DNA from: Luscinia megarhynchos
Taxonomy: Eukaryota > Chordata > Aves > Passeriformes > Turdidae
DNA: 64,000 nt
NCBI GenBank assembly: GCA_034336665.1
Contig: CM067576.1
Coordinates: 13,259,385 to 13,323,384 of the forward strand
Direction: 5' to 3'
Position 1 is the first letter of the stretch. Each line of letters starts with the position of its first letter. This document shows positions 38,220 through 50,571 of this stretch, in pieces. The position numbers and the translations under genes were made by a program. A model generated the notes under the pieces. That model was not told the DNA's origin and made no database searches. It worked only from the letters and a program-made list of their open reading frames with translations.

Positions 38220-38355
38220 GAAAACTGTGGAAGAAACCTACCATGAAGTTAAAATTATTGGAGAAATGCAGCTTCTCTTTTGTGGTTTGCTGCTTTATTC
38301 TGCAACAGAATACACAGAAAATAGAATCATATATAGACCTGTGCATAAAATTTAG
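38220..38355 (+). other. Exon-like unit: acceptor followed by 44 open codons
   Basis: A pyrimidine-rich tract TTTTTCTTCTTGCAG ends at 38219. The frame from 38221 begins KTVEETYHEVKIIGEMQ and stays open for 44 codons to a TAG at 38355. A possible donor, AAAG/GTGAGA, lies at 38473/38474, beyond the stop. The peptide matches nothing I recognise. An open run of this length after a chosen acceptor is not unlikely by chance, so this is weak. Confidence 0.12.
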
Positions 38356-41300
38356 CAGGTTAAAATGAGAGGACTTCTGTTGAATAGTTATCAAAGATGC
38401 TGAAATCCAATCAATTGTCAAAAACAACCTCAACAGCAAACTGTAGCAATTAACTTTAAATTGATTTTTAAAGGTGAGATATTTGAATTAAGTACCTCAC
38501 TTAATTATAGTTTATTTCTTTCTAGACCAATAAACAGAAGAAATATGGCTAAATTATTTTAGATATTCAGGTTTTACATCAATGTGTTACAGAAATAATG
38601 AAAATAATTATTTAAGATATTAGAGTAAATACAATTTCTCTTCATTTCATTCATAATAATATTTGCATTTCTGAGTTGAAAATAAAACCCATAGATAATA
38701 AAAGAAGTTGATTTTTGCTTAATTTGAGTAAAAAATAATAATATTTTTTTAAATCAAGGAACACTCATACGGTCCTGACCTAAACAAGAGGTAAGTTTAG
38801 AATGAATGTACAAATTTAGTCAAGACACTTGACTATGCTGATAATTTTGTAAAACAAACAAAATCCACAGCCTAGTGCAGGACAGAACCTGCTTCCTGTT
38901 CCACATAAGGGTATTGCAAGTTCATGAAACGAATGGCTTTATTTCTTAGAATCTCCTACACAATAGCTGTGCAAGATTGAAACTTGCATGATAGAAAGAG
39001 AAGGGTTTTGCTATCATGGTTGTGAAAAATGAATTGGAAATGTGAACACCTATGTCTCAAATAAATAAAAGGAGATAAATCCATAGTATTCAAAGCATGA
39101 TTTCCTGCCTCTTATAGTTCATGGCCATTTGTTTCCTGTTTGAGTACACAGGATTATCTGTGCTGAGGCAGTATCTGATTTTGTCTCACTAAATCCTGTA
39201 TTTTAAAAAAGAAGAAAGAAGGAAAGATTCTGACCCAAAATTAAGGAGAATGTTACCTTAAATGTGATAGTAGTCCCTGACCTTTCAGACTTGGTTAAGG
39301 AATGGACAAAATGTCAAGCAACATTTAAAGAAAGCTAGAACTCCAGACAGGGCAGCTGGCAAGGATAAATCCAGCATCAATGATAAAGACAAAGGTCAGA
39401 GGACAAATATATGAAAATTACTTTGTAAGAGTGAGGACAGCAATACTGTCACATCCATCAGTTCTTTAGAGCATCTGAATAATAATGTCCCTTGGATCAG
39501 GACCCAAATGAGCCTTATAATATGAGACTGTAATTCCCCCTTAGGTAAAAACCTCTTTAAACACTATGATAGCCCAAAGATTACTCGGAACAGGAATAAA
39601 CACTATCACTTGGTCACACTGCAGACACTCACAGTGATGACAGATTCCTTGTTACCAGAATGCCCTCAAAATGAAATAGGCAATGAAGGACAGACAGACA
39701 CAAAGAGCTTCAGCAAATAAATTATTCAAAGTCATCAGAGCTGGAAGACAAGAATTTCCTCTCTGAGTTTGGGTATATGCAGACAGGTGAAAAAGTTATT
39801 TGCTGTGACAGAAACTTTTAGCTCATGACTAGTTGAAGTGTGCATCCCCCTTCTCTGCAGCAGACTGTAAGTACAAGAGAAGGGAGAGATGTGTAATCTG
39901 CATCTGTACTCAAAAGATAAAAAAATGCAGGAGCCTAGGAAAGCTTAAAGTATTACTGTGTGCAGCTAATGCAAAATCAATGGCAGCAAAACACCTCTCA
40001 GAGCTGGCAGGAGCCCGGCTGAGGGAGAGCCCCCACAAGCTGGGAAGGGGAAAAACTTCTGATGTGAGACTTCTCCCTGTTGATTCATCATTACATTGTG
40101 GGGTCTTCATGAAAAGAGACATGAGCATCAAGCTTTAAACACAGGGCATTTAGAAAACCATGCACATGTTCAGTGCTTGGTTCATAACATTTGCTACTGA
40201 CAAAAATGGAAATATATGAAAATAAGGACATGAATCACAATAATAAAAATTACTTTTTTCTGAACTCCTTAGCAAGATAAAAGCTCTATGTTTGATCCAT
40301 TTGCCCATCAACATTTGTTTTTGCATTTCCCATATCTGATGACAATGCACACACACACTTTGCAGCAAAACAATCCATATTCATATCTGAGAGTGTCTTA
40401 TGTAATTCGGCCTTCAGATAATATAACTGTAATGTGAAGTGAAAAGTGCTGAATAAATTACTTATCCTGATAAGTGTTTCTCTGTAAATAAAAGTCTAAA
40501 GGCACCACAATACTTGGGGTAACATTCAGGCTGAAGCAGGAATTGGAATTGTACAGAGTATTTTCACTGTCCCGGTGGCATGAAATGGGACTGGTCAATG
40601 TGCAACACATCCTTAATACTGTTTCAAAAGCAAAACACCTGATATCTAAGATTCCTGTGTGTGTAGTACTGAGCCAGGATTTATCATGGCCATAATGGAT
40701 GGCAACATACTCACAACGATTCTGTTATGAAACTCTAACTTCAGCACCATAACACTTCCCATGCAGGAGCAGTGTAATTCATGAATGAGGGGAAAGCATT
40801 GACATTCATTTGTTAAATAACCATTTTCTGAAATGGAAGAATGGGTCAAGATGGGTCAATTACTATTTGCACATTTACCCAGCTGTGTGACAGCTGTAGC
40901 CACAGGTAGAGCACACACTTGCATAAGGGAAAAGGGTGCTGGGAGTGGGAAAACAACCTGAGGAGTGTCACAGCCACCTCCCTTCCTAGCTCTGCTCTGT
41001 GCCATCCTCCATCCTGCTCCCCCTCAGCCAGTGCATTACCAAAATCACCCTCCCCAGAGCGAGAGCTACAGGGGCCGAGAGGAAGTTTGAATTTACTCTG
41101 ACTGCTACATGCTGCCCTTGGCTCAGGTTGTAATGAAATTTCCCTTTGGAGAGGGGCAAAATACCAGGGCTTGGGGCAGAAAAGTGAATAGAGAGGGATG
41201 TTGCTTCATGTTAATACAGGGGTGTGTTTTAAGGAGATGGATGTAAAATTAAAAAGAAAATGAGAGGTAAAAGGGGAAAATTGAAAGAAGAGGCAAAAGA

Positions 41301-43155
41301 GAAGACAAACTTTAGGTTCATGAGAAGCAATAGGAAAGTGAGAAACCACAGGAAAAAAACAGCACCAGGGACTGAAAAACCTGCAGTAGCAAGGAAGCAA
41401 CAGGATAAGAAAGTTACTCTTCTGTTACTGTTTTCCATAGTCCTGTTTACCCAAAGTAGAGATGAAACATAAAATGATTAACAACCAACAGAGTAAAGAA
41501 TATTTATAACCATCCATCAATGGAAAAAATAAATTCAAGTTCATGTAGAAAGAAATATCAAACTTTCTAGCATTTAAAAAGTCAAGGTTAGATGATCTTA
41601 AATTAAATTTGAAATTCAGGTGAAATTTATAATTTGTTGAACAGCTGCTGACATTTTTGTTTTTCCCTGGACTCCCAGAGAGACTAGAAGGCTTTATCTC
41701 AAAGAAGAGAGGGAGGACAGGAATCAAATTCTTCCTGAAAAGATGAATACATAAAAACATTCAACCTGTGATGCCTCTTGGTTCTGATCTCAATCGTAGC
41801 CTTTAAATCAGAACGACTCATTGTCACTGAGGAGAAGATATGGAACAGGAAGACAAATCACACAGGTATGTGTGGGGAAGCAGCAAACCTTGCAAAGAAC
41901 ATTTCTAGATGAACTAACAACCCTTCATGAATAATAAACTCCAGGATGCAGCCATAGAGGTTATTTCTGTCACCAGCTCCTCTGTGTAGTGCTTTATATC
42001 AACAAAAGGTTATTTTTAAATATTTGCACAGTGTTTCTTCTTTGGTGATGTTTTATAAACACTTTGCACCAATGCAGGATCAAACAAATCAGATTTGGAA
42101 AATGACAGGAAAATCACTGGTCTCTGGCCACAAAGAGGTCTGGTGGTTTTAAATAACATTGTAATTTAAATTATAGTAAGGTTAGGAGGGGGATTCTGAA
42201 CAGTTCATGATAAACAGCTGTTACAGTGATCATTTCATCTTAATATCAGTGAGATTTTGTCCTAATGATTCAAATTTCTTTTTGCTTTAGCACCTGTATG
42301 TTTCCTTAAGTCAAAGCATTGCTCTTAAAACACCAGGGGTGAAGCTCTAAAAAGGTACCTCAAGATCAGAGCAGACAAGGCTTACATGAGCATTAAGTGT
42401 TGGATGCATGAAAAAAACACATTACAAATAATCAAAGGATAAAAATAAGTATCCATGGGCAAGTTTGTCATCACCCAATGTCAAAGTTGCCCATTCTTCC
42501 TTCTTGTGCCCCATGTCACAGCTGTAACTGCAGCCAAGGGTTTATTGTCAGGCTGACTTTTCCATTCCTTGACTTACCCAGCAGAACAACTGACTACCTC
42601 AGAAAAATCTTATTCAATAAAGGTCCCTGGTCTTAGATTTTGCAACAACACCCACAGACTGTCAGAGGGTCAAACACCACCAATAATTTCATACAAACTA
42701 CTAATTAAACATGAACCCTACACAAGTATTACACCTGAAGCCAGGTAATTTTTCTGTCTGTTTCTTCATTCTTCCACCAACCCTAAAGAGGAAGATCTGC
42801 TTAGGGCAAACTGTTTCAGGCACCAACCCAATCTCAAATGCTGGCAGTCCCTGCTAATCACTCTAAGTGCATCCCTGATTTGTTTACCAGGGAAACTGCC
42901 ACTTGTCAAACAGCTCTTGGTGCTGTTATTTACATGCTGCAGATGTAAATCATGATGTGACCATGGCAATGTGACAGCAGCAAAACGTCCGAGCTGCTTT
43001 GAGGAGACAAGATGACAGGGAACAGAACAGACCTGCTCAGCTGATAACTCCTGACACCCAGCGTGGGTTGCTGATTTTAGCCATTATTTTTTCAGTTTTA
43101 CATAGAATTGCTTCAGCGATTTACAAATACAATCAAAGAGGAGAACCCACCTCAC

Positions 43156-43185
43156 CTCACAGAGCTGTGGGTCATGCAACAAAGG
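43156..43185 (-). other. Micro-exon-like unit, 30 bp
   Basis: On the minus strand the tract CTCTCTGTCTCTCCTCTGACAG ends just above 43185 (pyrimidine-rich, CAG acceptor). Thirty bases later GTGAG/GTGAGG gives a fair donor. The body can be read as LCCMTHSSV in one frame. Purine-rich plus-strand DNA easily creates such tracts, so confidence is low. Confidence 0.15.
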
Positions 43186-44029
43186 CTGTCAGAGGAGAGA
43201 CAGAGAGAGGCCCTTTGGAGGTGACATTCTGTCCTGCCTGGTGATTTCATGAGCCACCAGGCCCTTTGGCAGAGAAAAGGGGCATTGCTATTAAATAGGG
43301 AGTAGACAAGAGGAAAAATATATCTTTTATTTCTCTTCACTTAGTCTTTATTATGGAAAAATGAATTTCAGTTAAGGCAAACATACTGACTTAGATACTT
43401 TCTCAAGCTGGCACGCCACCAACCCTACAAAATTTTGCAAGAACAAAGACTCCTACCAGAATCAGTCCAATGCAAACAGGAAAAGGAGAGAGATGCAGAA
43501 GACAACATAAAACTGTTACAATAATTTTGTCAGTGCTACACAATAAATTGAAAAAACCTAGCAATTAACATTCATTTTAACTCTGTAAAATTACCTTCTG
43601 TTACTGCTTAAACAGCATGTTAATACTCATTGTGGCAGTGGTTTGATCCAAACCTATTGCTGCAATTCAGAAAACACTGTAACAGAAAGTCCCTTCTGAA
43701 ACCAGCTCAACCCCCGTGACCCCTTTGGGCTCTGACTTGGCCTTGACAGAAAACTACACAGCTGGGGAAAAGGAGAAGTGGGAGGTGATGACCTTTTTGT
43801 CCCCATTTTGAACCACATTTAATCTTCAGTGATCAAGGAAAGGATTTCTGATATTTCACGTTCTCCAGCTGTATTTCGAAGCATGTTAACTTTTTCTACT
43901 TTTAAAGAAAATTTGCATACATGCTAAATTCAGCATACCAACAAGAATGCAAGGAATAAGCTTCACAGCTTTTTCCCAACTGCCTAGTTTTCCATTATTA
44001 ATTACAAGTTAGTAATTAACTTCTGATGG

Positions 44030-44110
44030 AAATTGTCCCTGTCCATTGAAGAGGAGTTGGAACTAAATAATTTCAACGTCTTTTCCAACCCAAACTTTCT
44101 CTGACTTTAA
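44030..44110 (+). mobile_element. CR1 LINE 3' end
   Basis: The sequence has TGTCCCTGTCCATTGAAGAG, GAGTTGGAACTAAATAATTT, then CTTTTCCAACCCAAACTTTC. These blocks match, in order, the CR1 3' untranslated end (CCCATGG..., GGGTTGGAACTAGATGATCTT, GGTCCCTTCCAACCCAAACCATTC). The element is in plus orientation. The final ATTCTATG octamers are decayed to TCTCTGACTTTAA. Only the last 80 or so bases are recognisable. Confidence 0.75.
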
Positions 44111-46042
44111 TCCACCATTCCAACTTCAATTAAACAAAAAACCAAAAAAGTATATGCTTTAAAAATAGCTTAAAATTTGCCACTAGTGTCTATCCAGAAA
44201 CTTGAGGCCCACATATATAGAAAACACAGTTACAAAACCACACTATGGATTCATTTTATTTCCTTCAATTTTCTTAACATGACACCATCAGCAAAAGTAG
44301 GTGTAACACACATGGTTAACTGCATTGGATAGTAGATTACAAAACTCTCCATTCCATCCAAAATTTTCCACTGCTGAAAGGGTTAGAAGAGATAAAAAGG
44401 CTTGAGAAGTCACCTAGCAAGCGTAAAGTAGTGTTGACTGGAGGTTTTTGTTGAGTGTTGTCCTGGCCCCCTCATCCCACTACCTACAGTGTTTTCTGTG
44501 AGTGCTCGGGCGGTTTGTGCTGGTTTCATTAGCACATGTGCAGAGCACAGACAGGTACCTGCACTCTGTTAGGGCTTAGGAACGTTTTGTGTGGGGATTC
44601 TGGGGTTATATCCAGGGAACACAGCAGGAAATGTTTGGTTCAGTGCTCTCTGCTGCCTAAGCCCATCACCAACAAGCAGATCCCTGCCCTAATATCAGAG
44701 GTGCTGCTGCAAATGTCACTGTGTGGAGAGTTGGATATCCACCACTACCACTGCCTGGCCCAGAGCCAGTTCCAAGTCTAACAGGAGAGCTGCTTCTCCC
44801 AGCGCCTGCTGCTGCTGAGGCCATGAACTGAGCTGGGATAAGCATTCAGGTGGGAAATAGATGTCAAAGCCTACATGGTGTCACCAAGTCTCTCAGGGCT
44901 GCCTGCAGAATGTTTCCTTGCACAGAAAGTATGAGTAATGCAGCAGGGAGGAAAAACAAAGAACAGACGGCAACCTCTCACTCTCTAAACGGGGGCACTG
45001 TGTTGTCATTAATGACTAACACCAGAAAGTGTCTAGAAAAGCTGCAACAATAAGCATAAGGGAAACTGAAGCAATAACACCACACTTTCACAGTTATAAA
45101 ATCTCTCTGACATGCTTGGCAAGGAAGTTTAGTGTGAAGGGACTAGTATACGCAGGATGTAGTAGCAGCAGAAAAAGAATAGAAAAAAAGCTTCTGCATT
45201 TGTTGATTAATCACAAGCATGTCCTTGAGTTCCCTTCAAACTTTTGACCATGACAAAAAAAAAAAAAAAGAAAAAAAAAAAAAATCCAAGGAAAGAGAGC
45301 GACACCATGTTTTGAGAGCAAAACATCAACAAGGCACCGACAAATCTATAGCAAAATACTGTGTGTTGCCCTACATGACTGGATGAAATTAGGGGCTGTC
45401 AAAGCCAGTAGAAGTCCAGTAGCAATTTGAGACAGATGAATCTTGTGGAGAAAACCTGAGCATCCTCAAAATACTCTCCTATATCCATAAGTGTCTTCCA
45501 GCAGTTAGGTGGTTGTAACTGGGAAGCGAGATTAAAAAATGGAGGAAACTTTCATTTGAGGAAGCTGGAAGTTTTAACTAAAAGTTTGGAATTTCAAATG
45601 AAACACTTTTTTTTGCTTAAAATGTAAATAATTTGGTGCCTATGGGTAAAACTTGGCTTTCTCCATGAGCATAATGCCACTTTTGTATGGCATGGCAATA
45701 ATTTTCAGCTTTGGAATACTGATTCTCCACCTAAAAACAAAACCATTCTCACATAAAACCAGATTTTGTAAAGACTGTACTTAAGGTCCATGAAGTATCT
45801 CTTATTTGCATCTGGACAAATTTCCACGGAGAAAATAGATATTTGCTGATAATAGATATAATGCTGATAACTGCATTGACAGAAATGCCAGGGCAGAAAC
45901 TCACTGTACATTAATAGGGTGCATCAGGCAGGGCAACACATTGCTTGTGTTTGTTTTGGTCCTCACACAAGCAATTTGGGCAAAATTATCAAGAAATTAG
46001 TGGGTTTTTTCCCATTTCTTTTTTTTCTTTCCTGTACCACAG
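44111..46042. other. Noncoding unique DNA
   Basis: No gene is recognised. A strong minus-strand acceptor-like tract at 44374-44375 (TCTTCTAACCCTTTCAG) opens onto a 40-codon frame down to a TGA at 44251, with no known relative. 44500-44830 is GC-richer with short open frames. An A-rich double run lies at 45254-45284. Confidence 0.6.
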
Positions 46043-46067
46043 TTCGTTTAGAAAAACATTTTCTAAG
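46043..46067 (+). other. Micro-exon-like unit, 25 bp
   Basis: A long polypyrimidine tract (CCCATTTCTTTTTTTTCTTT then CCTGTACCACAG) ends at 46042. TTCGTTTAGAAAAACATTTTCTAAG follows as body in two parts (TTCGTTTAGAAAAA, CATTTTCTAAG) and meets the donor AAG/GTATGC at 46068. Two of three frames are open (RLEKHFL or SFRKTFSK). A CpG is present in otherwise CpG-poor DNA. Vertebrate neural genes use exons of this size, but no host gene is identifiable. Confidence 0.22.
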
Positions 46068-46149
46068 GTATGCCCTAAAATTTCTCAGAGCTACCAGGGA
46101 GTAATTTACTCAGCCTAATCTCCTCCACAAGATTGTAAAAACTCTAGGA

Positions 46150-47900
46150 TAAAAGGGGAACTGTGGTGATTTACCTACTAATTAGTTGCTCTTATTAAGA
46201 GGAGCAAGATAATTGATTTTAGGATGCACTACCCCTTATTAAGACCTAATTTAACTGTATATCAAAGACTAATTAAATGGCATTACTCCATCTCACTGAT
46301 GAGTTTTGATGCTTGGTGAATAGATTTGGGTGAAAAATGAACACTCAGTAATAGATTTCTAATTCACACAGATAACTATGAACGAAGAAGCTGAGCAAAG
46401 GGAATTTTGGATTAACTAAAATTAACATATTTTTGGTATTCCTTTACACTGATAGTCTTAAGTGAAAAAAATAAAACACTTAAACACCTGCTGAGAACTA
46501 CAGGAAAAGGGAAAGACAATGAAAAGGCTCTCTATGTAAAGTGGTTATTTAAACATTTAGGTAATTTTCTTAGAGTTAGGAATTAAATTTGTGCAAAGGC
46601 TATGTGCTTTCATGTGTAGTCATCTGTTTATTCTGCAGAGCTGAGTAGCTACATAAAGGGATGAAAAATAATATATATTATTTATTAGTGCCATTTTTCA
46701 GAAGCGTTTATAGAAAACAGACTTAAGAATTATTAGAATATCTGATTATTCCAATACCTTGCAGTATTCCAAGTTTATTTAGTGCTGAAAATGAATGAAG
46801 AGACAGAATTACATGCCTCCAATTCTTAAAAATAGTCTGCAAATTAAAATAAGCATGAAATTAGAACAGGTTAAGTTGCTTTTGTGAAAAGAAATGACAG
46901 GCACTGAGTTTACTAATAAATTCTTAGGGTTTTGATCCTTCGATATTCATTTAAATGAAATCATCTGTCCTAAAATAATTCCTTTAGCAATCCTGTGTCT
47001 GCTTTAATAAAATAAAAAACTTACTGTAAATTTGAGTGTGTAAAGGAAATAAATGCAAAGCTTTAATCCCATCAATCTCCCCTCTAAATAAAATGTTTTG
47101 TCCTCTAGACAGAATTGCTCTGACAATACAAACTCATGGTTCTATTTAATCTGTTGGGTCATGGCCCCAGAGATTATGATGAGCTGTCTCTCAAAGCCAC
47201 ACTGTGCTGCAGTAAAACATCTCTTGGATAAATCACAGGATCCTCACCCAAAAAAACAATGACTTCACTACAGCTCTGGGCTGTATTTCCTTGTTTTTAT
47301 TGGTTTCTTTCACTGGCAAGAACATAATTGCATATGGGAGCATCAGTCATGTATCACTTTTCCAGTCACTTTTGGCCAAGGTGTAACCATACAGAAGCAG
47401 CAATCTATAGCTTTTAGACATTTAAAGAAACTGTACTGACTGAAGATTATTCATTTGAAACTAAAATTTGAAGATATAAAGTTAAGCTGTGTTAGCTGAA
47501 GGATATTTACACAATTATTTTTCTACTAATTCAAATAGAAATAGTAATACTTTAAGGGAAAACAAATATTTATTTCAGCATTTGCACAAATTTTATTTAT
47601 AAATAGATATGCAAATAAACTATTTATGTAAACATTCCCTAAAGAACCCTGGGTATGACCAGCCTTACAGCCAAGATATACATAGAAGATTCTTGAGCAA
47701 ATAATTAAAACAGAGTTTGCTCTTCAGTTTGTAGAAAGTGAGGAGGATTTTATATATTAAGACATTTATATGCAAATATATAAATGCTGCTAGAGAAAAC
47801 TTGCAGCTTGCTAAATAAGAATACAAATGCAAATAACCTTAAATACTGCATTAAGAATATAATGCCTTTTCCTTCTTATTTAACACAAGTCCTTTCTAAG
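46150..47900. promoter_or_regulatory. AT-rich tract with developmental-factor-like motifs, no open frames
   Basis: This 1.7-kb stretch has no open frame over 60 codons on either strand and no repeat signature. Motifs include repeated TAATTA and ATTAATT cores, ATGCAAAT-like octamers near 47610 and 47770, and a forkhead-like TGTAAACATT near 47627. It may hold one or more conserved noncoding elements. Composition alone cannot prove this, because AT-rich DNA produces such motifs often. Confidence 0.25.
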
Positions 47901-50477
47901 CACATGAAAGTTGCTGGTTGGATTTAGAAATACACATCCCTCACTCTTCTCTACATCTGCACCTTCATGAATGCAGATGCACACTGGATGCAAAAACACT
48001 CACACTGAAGTTGCTGTGCTACTAACCATCATTTTATTCATGTTTTTGCCTAGCACTCAGTCTTGCTATCACAGGTATTTGCTAGCTCAGTAGGTGAAGA
48101 ACTGGTGTGTCCAGGAATTTGGGGTCTAAATGCAGATGTACAGCTGCTGGTCCAACATAAGGGCAAACCAATGTTGCTCTAAGACCTTTTCCCAAAAATC
48201 TACTCTGAACTTGAATAGGAACACAAAATATCCCAAAACCCTCTGGTACTTTTACACAACTCTCCATTTCCTTTGTATTTTGCTCTTTCAAGATTTCTGC
48301 TGGCACTTTCTGATTAAGACTTTGAGAGATTACAGTACCATCACAATACTTTCATATTCTTCTTCAGGTCTCTTTATATTTAAAACAGAGACTAATATTA
48401 AAGTGAATGCAACCTTTGATCAAAGTTCCCATTCTACTGACATGAAAAAGATATCTTACTATTGCATAAGAAAACTACAGGAAGAAAAGTGAACAGTTTG
48501 GAGACACCATTTTAATGTGAGAACATTGCCTCTTAATGGAGCACTTGCTGTGATAATCCCTACAGGAGTCACAGAGATTTTATTCCTCAATAACATTATT
48601 AAGATGTCCATTGGCTTAATGGCAAAAAATAATATCAGTGCTCAATATTCTGCTACAAGGACAGCCTCCTTTTCTGTTTTGCTAAAGACATTGGCACAAG
48701 GATGTATTAGGCACTAAAATACATGATGTAATACTAGAGAGAAGAACAGCTATTTCAATTAATTTCCTTGCACTGATGAAAAGGTTAAAATAGGGGAAGT
48801 TAAAATATCAAGTTGGATTTTTTGTTGTTTACTCAGTGAGCAAAAGGAACACCAGGCAGCTAAATGAAAAAACCCAAAACTATTACTGCCTTACCCTCTC
48901 CAATTAACATTTACAAAAAAGAAAATCTGACAGTATTCAATAGCCAAATCTTAGCAATTATTAAAAAACACAACTCAAATAATCAAGCAAGTAATATATT
49001 ACTAAAGAAAGAACCAACAGTAGAACATGCTAAATGGCCAGACAAGTTCTATATAAACAAGTATTGTTGAATGCCAGCAACAATGTATGGTAATGAGTTA
49101 GCTATAATTAGTACCACAAGCCTTAAAATAACTCCATCCTCCCAAGTTTGCTGTATCCTGGATATGATAATGGTTTTTTTCCCAGTGTAACTAAAATGGT
49201 AATTGAAAGCTGATTTAGGATCAAAGACAACCTCAAGTTTATAAATAGTTGTAGCTGGCTGTGAAGTATTCTCATCAAAATTTCTTGAAAGTGCTACAAG
49301 GGTAGTACACTTGCAGGAAGTAAAGTGAAAAAAGATATTTTCTAAATTACTTATAGACAGGAAAAGAGCTCTGAAGAGGAAAAAAACCCACAAATGCTTT
49401 ATCATAGAATATACACCACTAAGCAATGTTAGATGAAGGTCATTCTAAAACAGTCTATTTGATGTTTCTGGGGAAAAAAAACCAACCACAAACAAAAAAC
49501 TAAACCCCACCACAAACCAAGAAAAACAGCCCCAACATCACTAGTGAGTAAATATCAATTATCACTGGGAAGCCCAAATTACTTGTGTAATTCTTTATTC
49601 TTTCCATCCAGTGTTTTCACAGGACATCAGCAATTACAGGAGCTTTGGTTTTTATTCACGATTGGCAAAATCCTAGTTTATAATCCCTCTAGGTACCGAC
49701 TTCAATATTTGCAGTTGTATTTAAATTATTTTCTGCTATTTTTACCATAGTTTCTGAAACAATGTACTTTAAGTTTCTAAAGCAGTTCCACAAATATGCA
49801 CTTTGGAAGTGCTCTTTCTTGCATTGTATGAGGCAGCAAAGCAAGACAGAAGCAGTGGAAACTTAGACACAAAAGAAACTGGCTACCCAACATCACTTCC
49901 TCGACTGACCTCCAAGGTTGTTTGCACACCTAAACAGCCCAAGTGACTCTCGGATTGAAAATAAAGTATCAGTTCCAAATGGAATTGATCACATTTCATG
50001 ACACTTAAGATGCAGAGAAACAATTCCCAAGCAGAAGAAAGGTGCAAAGTAACAATTTTGTATAGACCATGAGCTCTTCTATTAACTTCTATTAATCTCA
50101 ACAAAAAAACCACAGAGAATGTGACTTTGAATTGCTAAAATTTGTTACATTTTCATTAAGTGTAATTACTATCTCATGAGAAACTGGATTAATACATCCC
50201 ATTGATACACATTTTGTAAAAATGCCCCCTGTGAATTGCTACTGTATATCCTAACCCAGTTGTTTGGGGCACATCTGGATTGCAATCACTTCCTTTTAAT
50301 ACAATAAAAAAGAAAAAAACTAGTAGAAGAAATCTTTATTCCAAATTTCTGTCCTCTTGAAAAATCTGACCAACTCATTTAGGGATTTGAAAGAATAAAT
50401 ACAATTTATACAATTGAAGGGATGACCTATAATACAAACATCAATTTCCCAAGTTGTTTTTCTCCCCTTCTTTTCAG
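47901..50477. other. Noncoding unique DNA
   Basis: No gene is recognised. A minus-strand acceptor-like tract (GTTTTTTTCCTCTTCAG) just above 49370 is followed by an open run to a stop at 49049, described under findings. An A/C-rich simple stretch lies at 49473-49530. Confidence 0.55.
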
Positions 50478-50571
50478 CGCTGAATAATTAACACATGCAC
50501 AAAAGCTGAGTTCATAGCTGAAAAGTGCACTTGAATATTTGAGACCTGCTTAGAGACTGATGATCTTTCAG
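50478..50571 (+). other. Exon-like unit, 94 bp, probably noncoding if real
   Basis: The acceptor GTTTTTCTCCCCTTCTTTTCAG ends at 50477 and the donor TTTCAG/GTAAGAG starts at 50572. Both match the vertebrate splice consensus closely, and the spacing is typical of an internal exon. Stops lie within the first 14 bases in all three frames, so it cannot be an internal coding exon. A long noncoding RNA exon or a 5' untranslated exon would fit. No promoter or partner exon on the plus strand is certain. Confidence 0.33.

Larger units (their letters stand above)
33037..44029. other. Noncoding unique DNA, AT-rich
   Basis: No gene is recognised in 11 kb. Homopolymer runs occur at 33570-33585 (A), about 34476-34493 and 34657-34668 (T), and 37437-37452 (T). 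A CACCAGGGGG motif near 33809 resembles the CTCF core but lacks the rest of that site. A TA/TG microsatellite is at 36681-36700. 38480-38760 is very AT-rich. 40960-41100 is GC-richer, and 41240-41370 is almost pure purine with A excess. Minor exon-like signals at 38220 and 43156-43185 are listed separately. Confidence 0.6.

Noticed and set aside
37960..38439. 159-codon minus-strand open frame, the longest in its area
   Set aside because: No recognisable domain; crosses the CATAGTAGTATACATG repeats; amino-acid make-up looks like translated AT-rich noise.
41578..41602. GGTTAGATGATCTTAAA, like CR1 GGACTAGATGATCTTTAA
   Set aside because: No CCAACCC block follows; probably chance.
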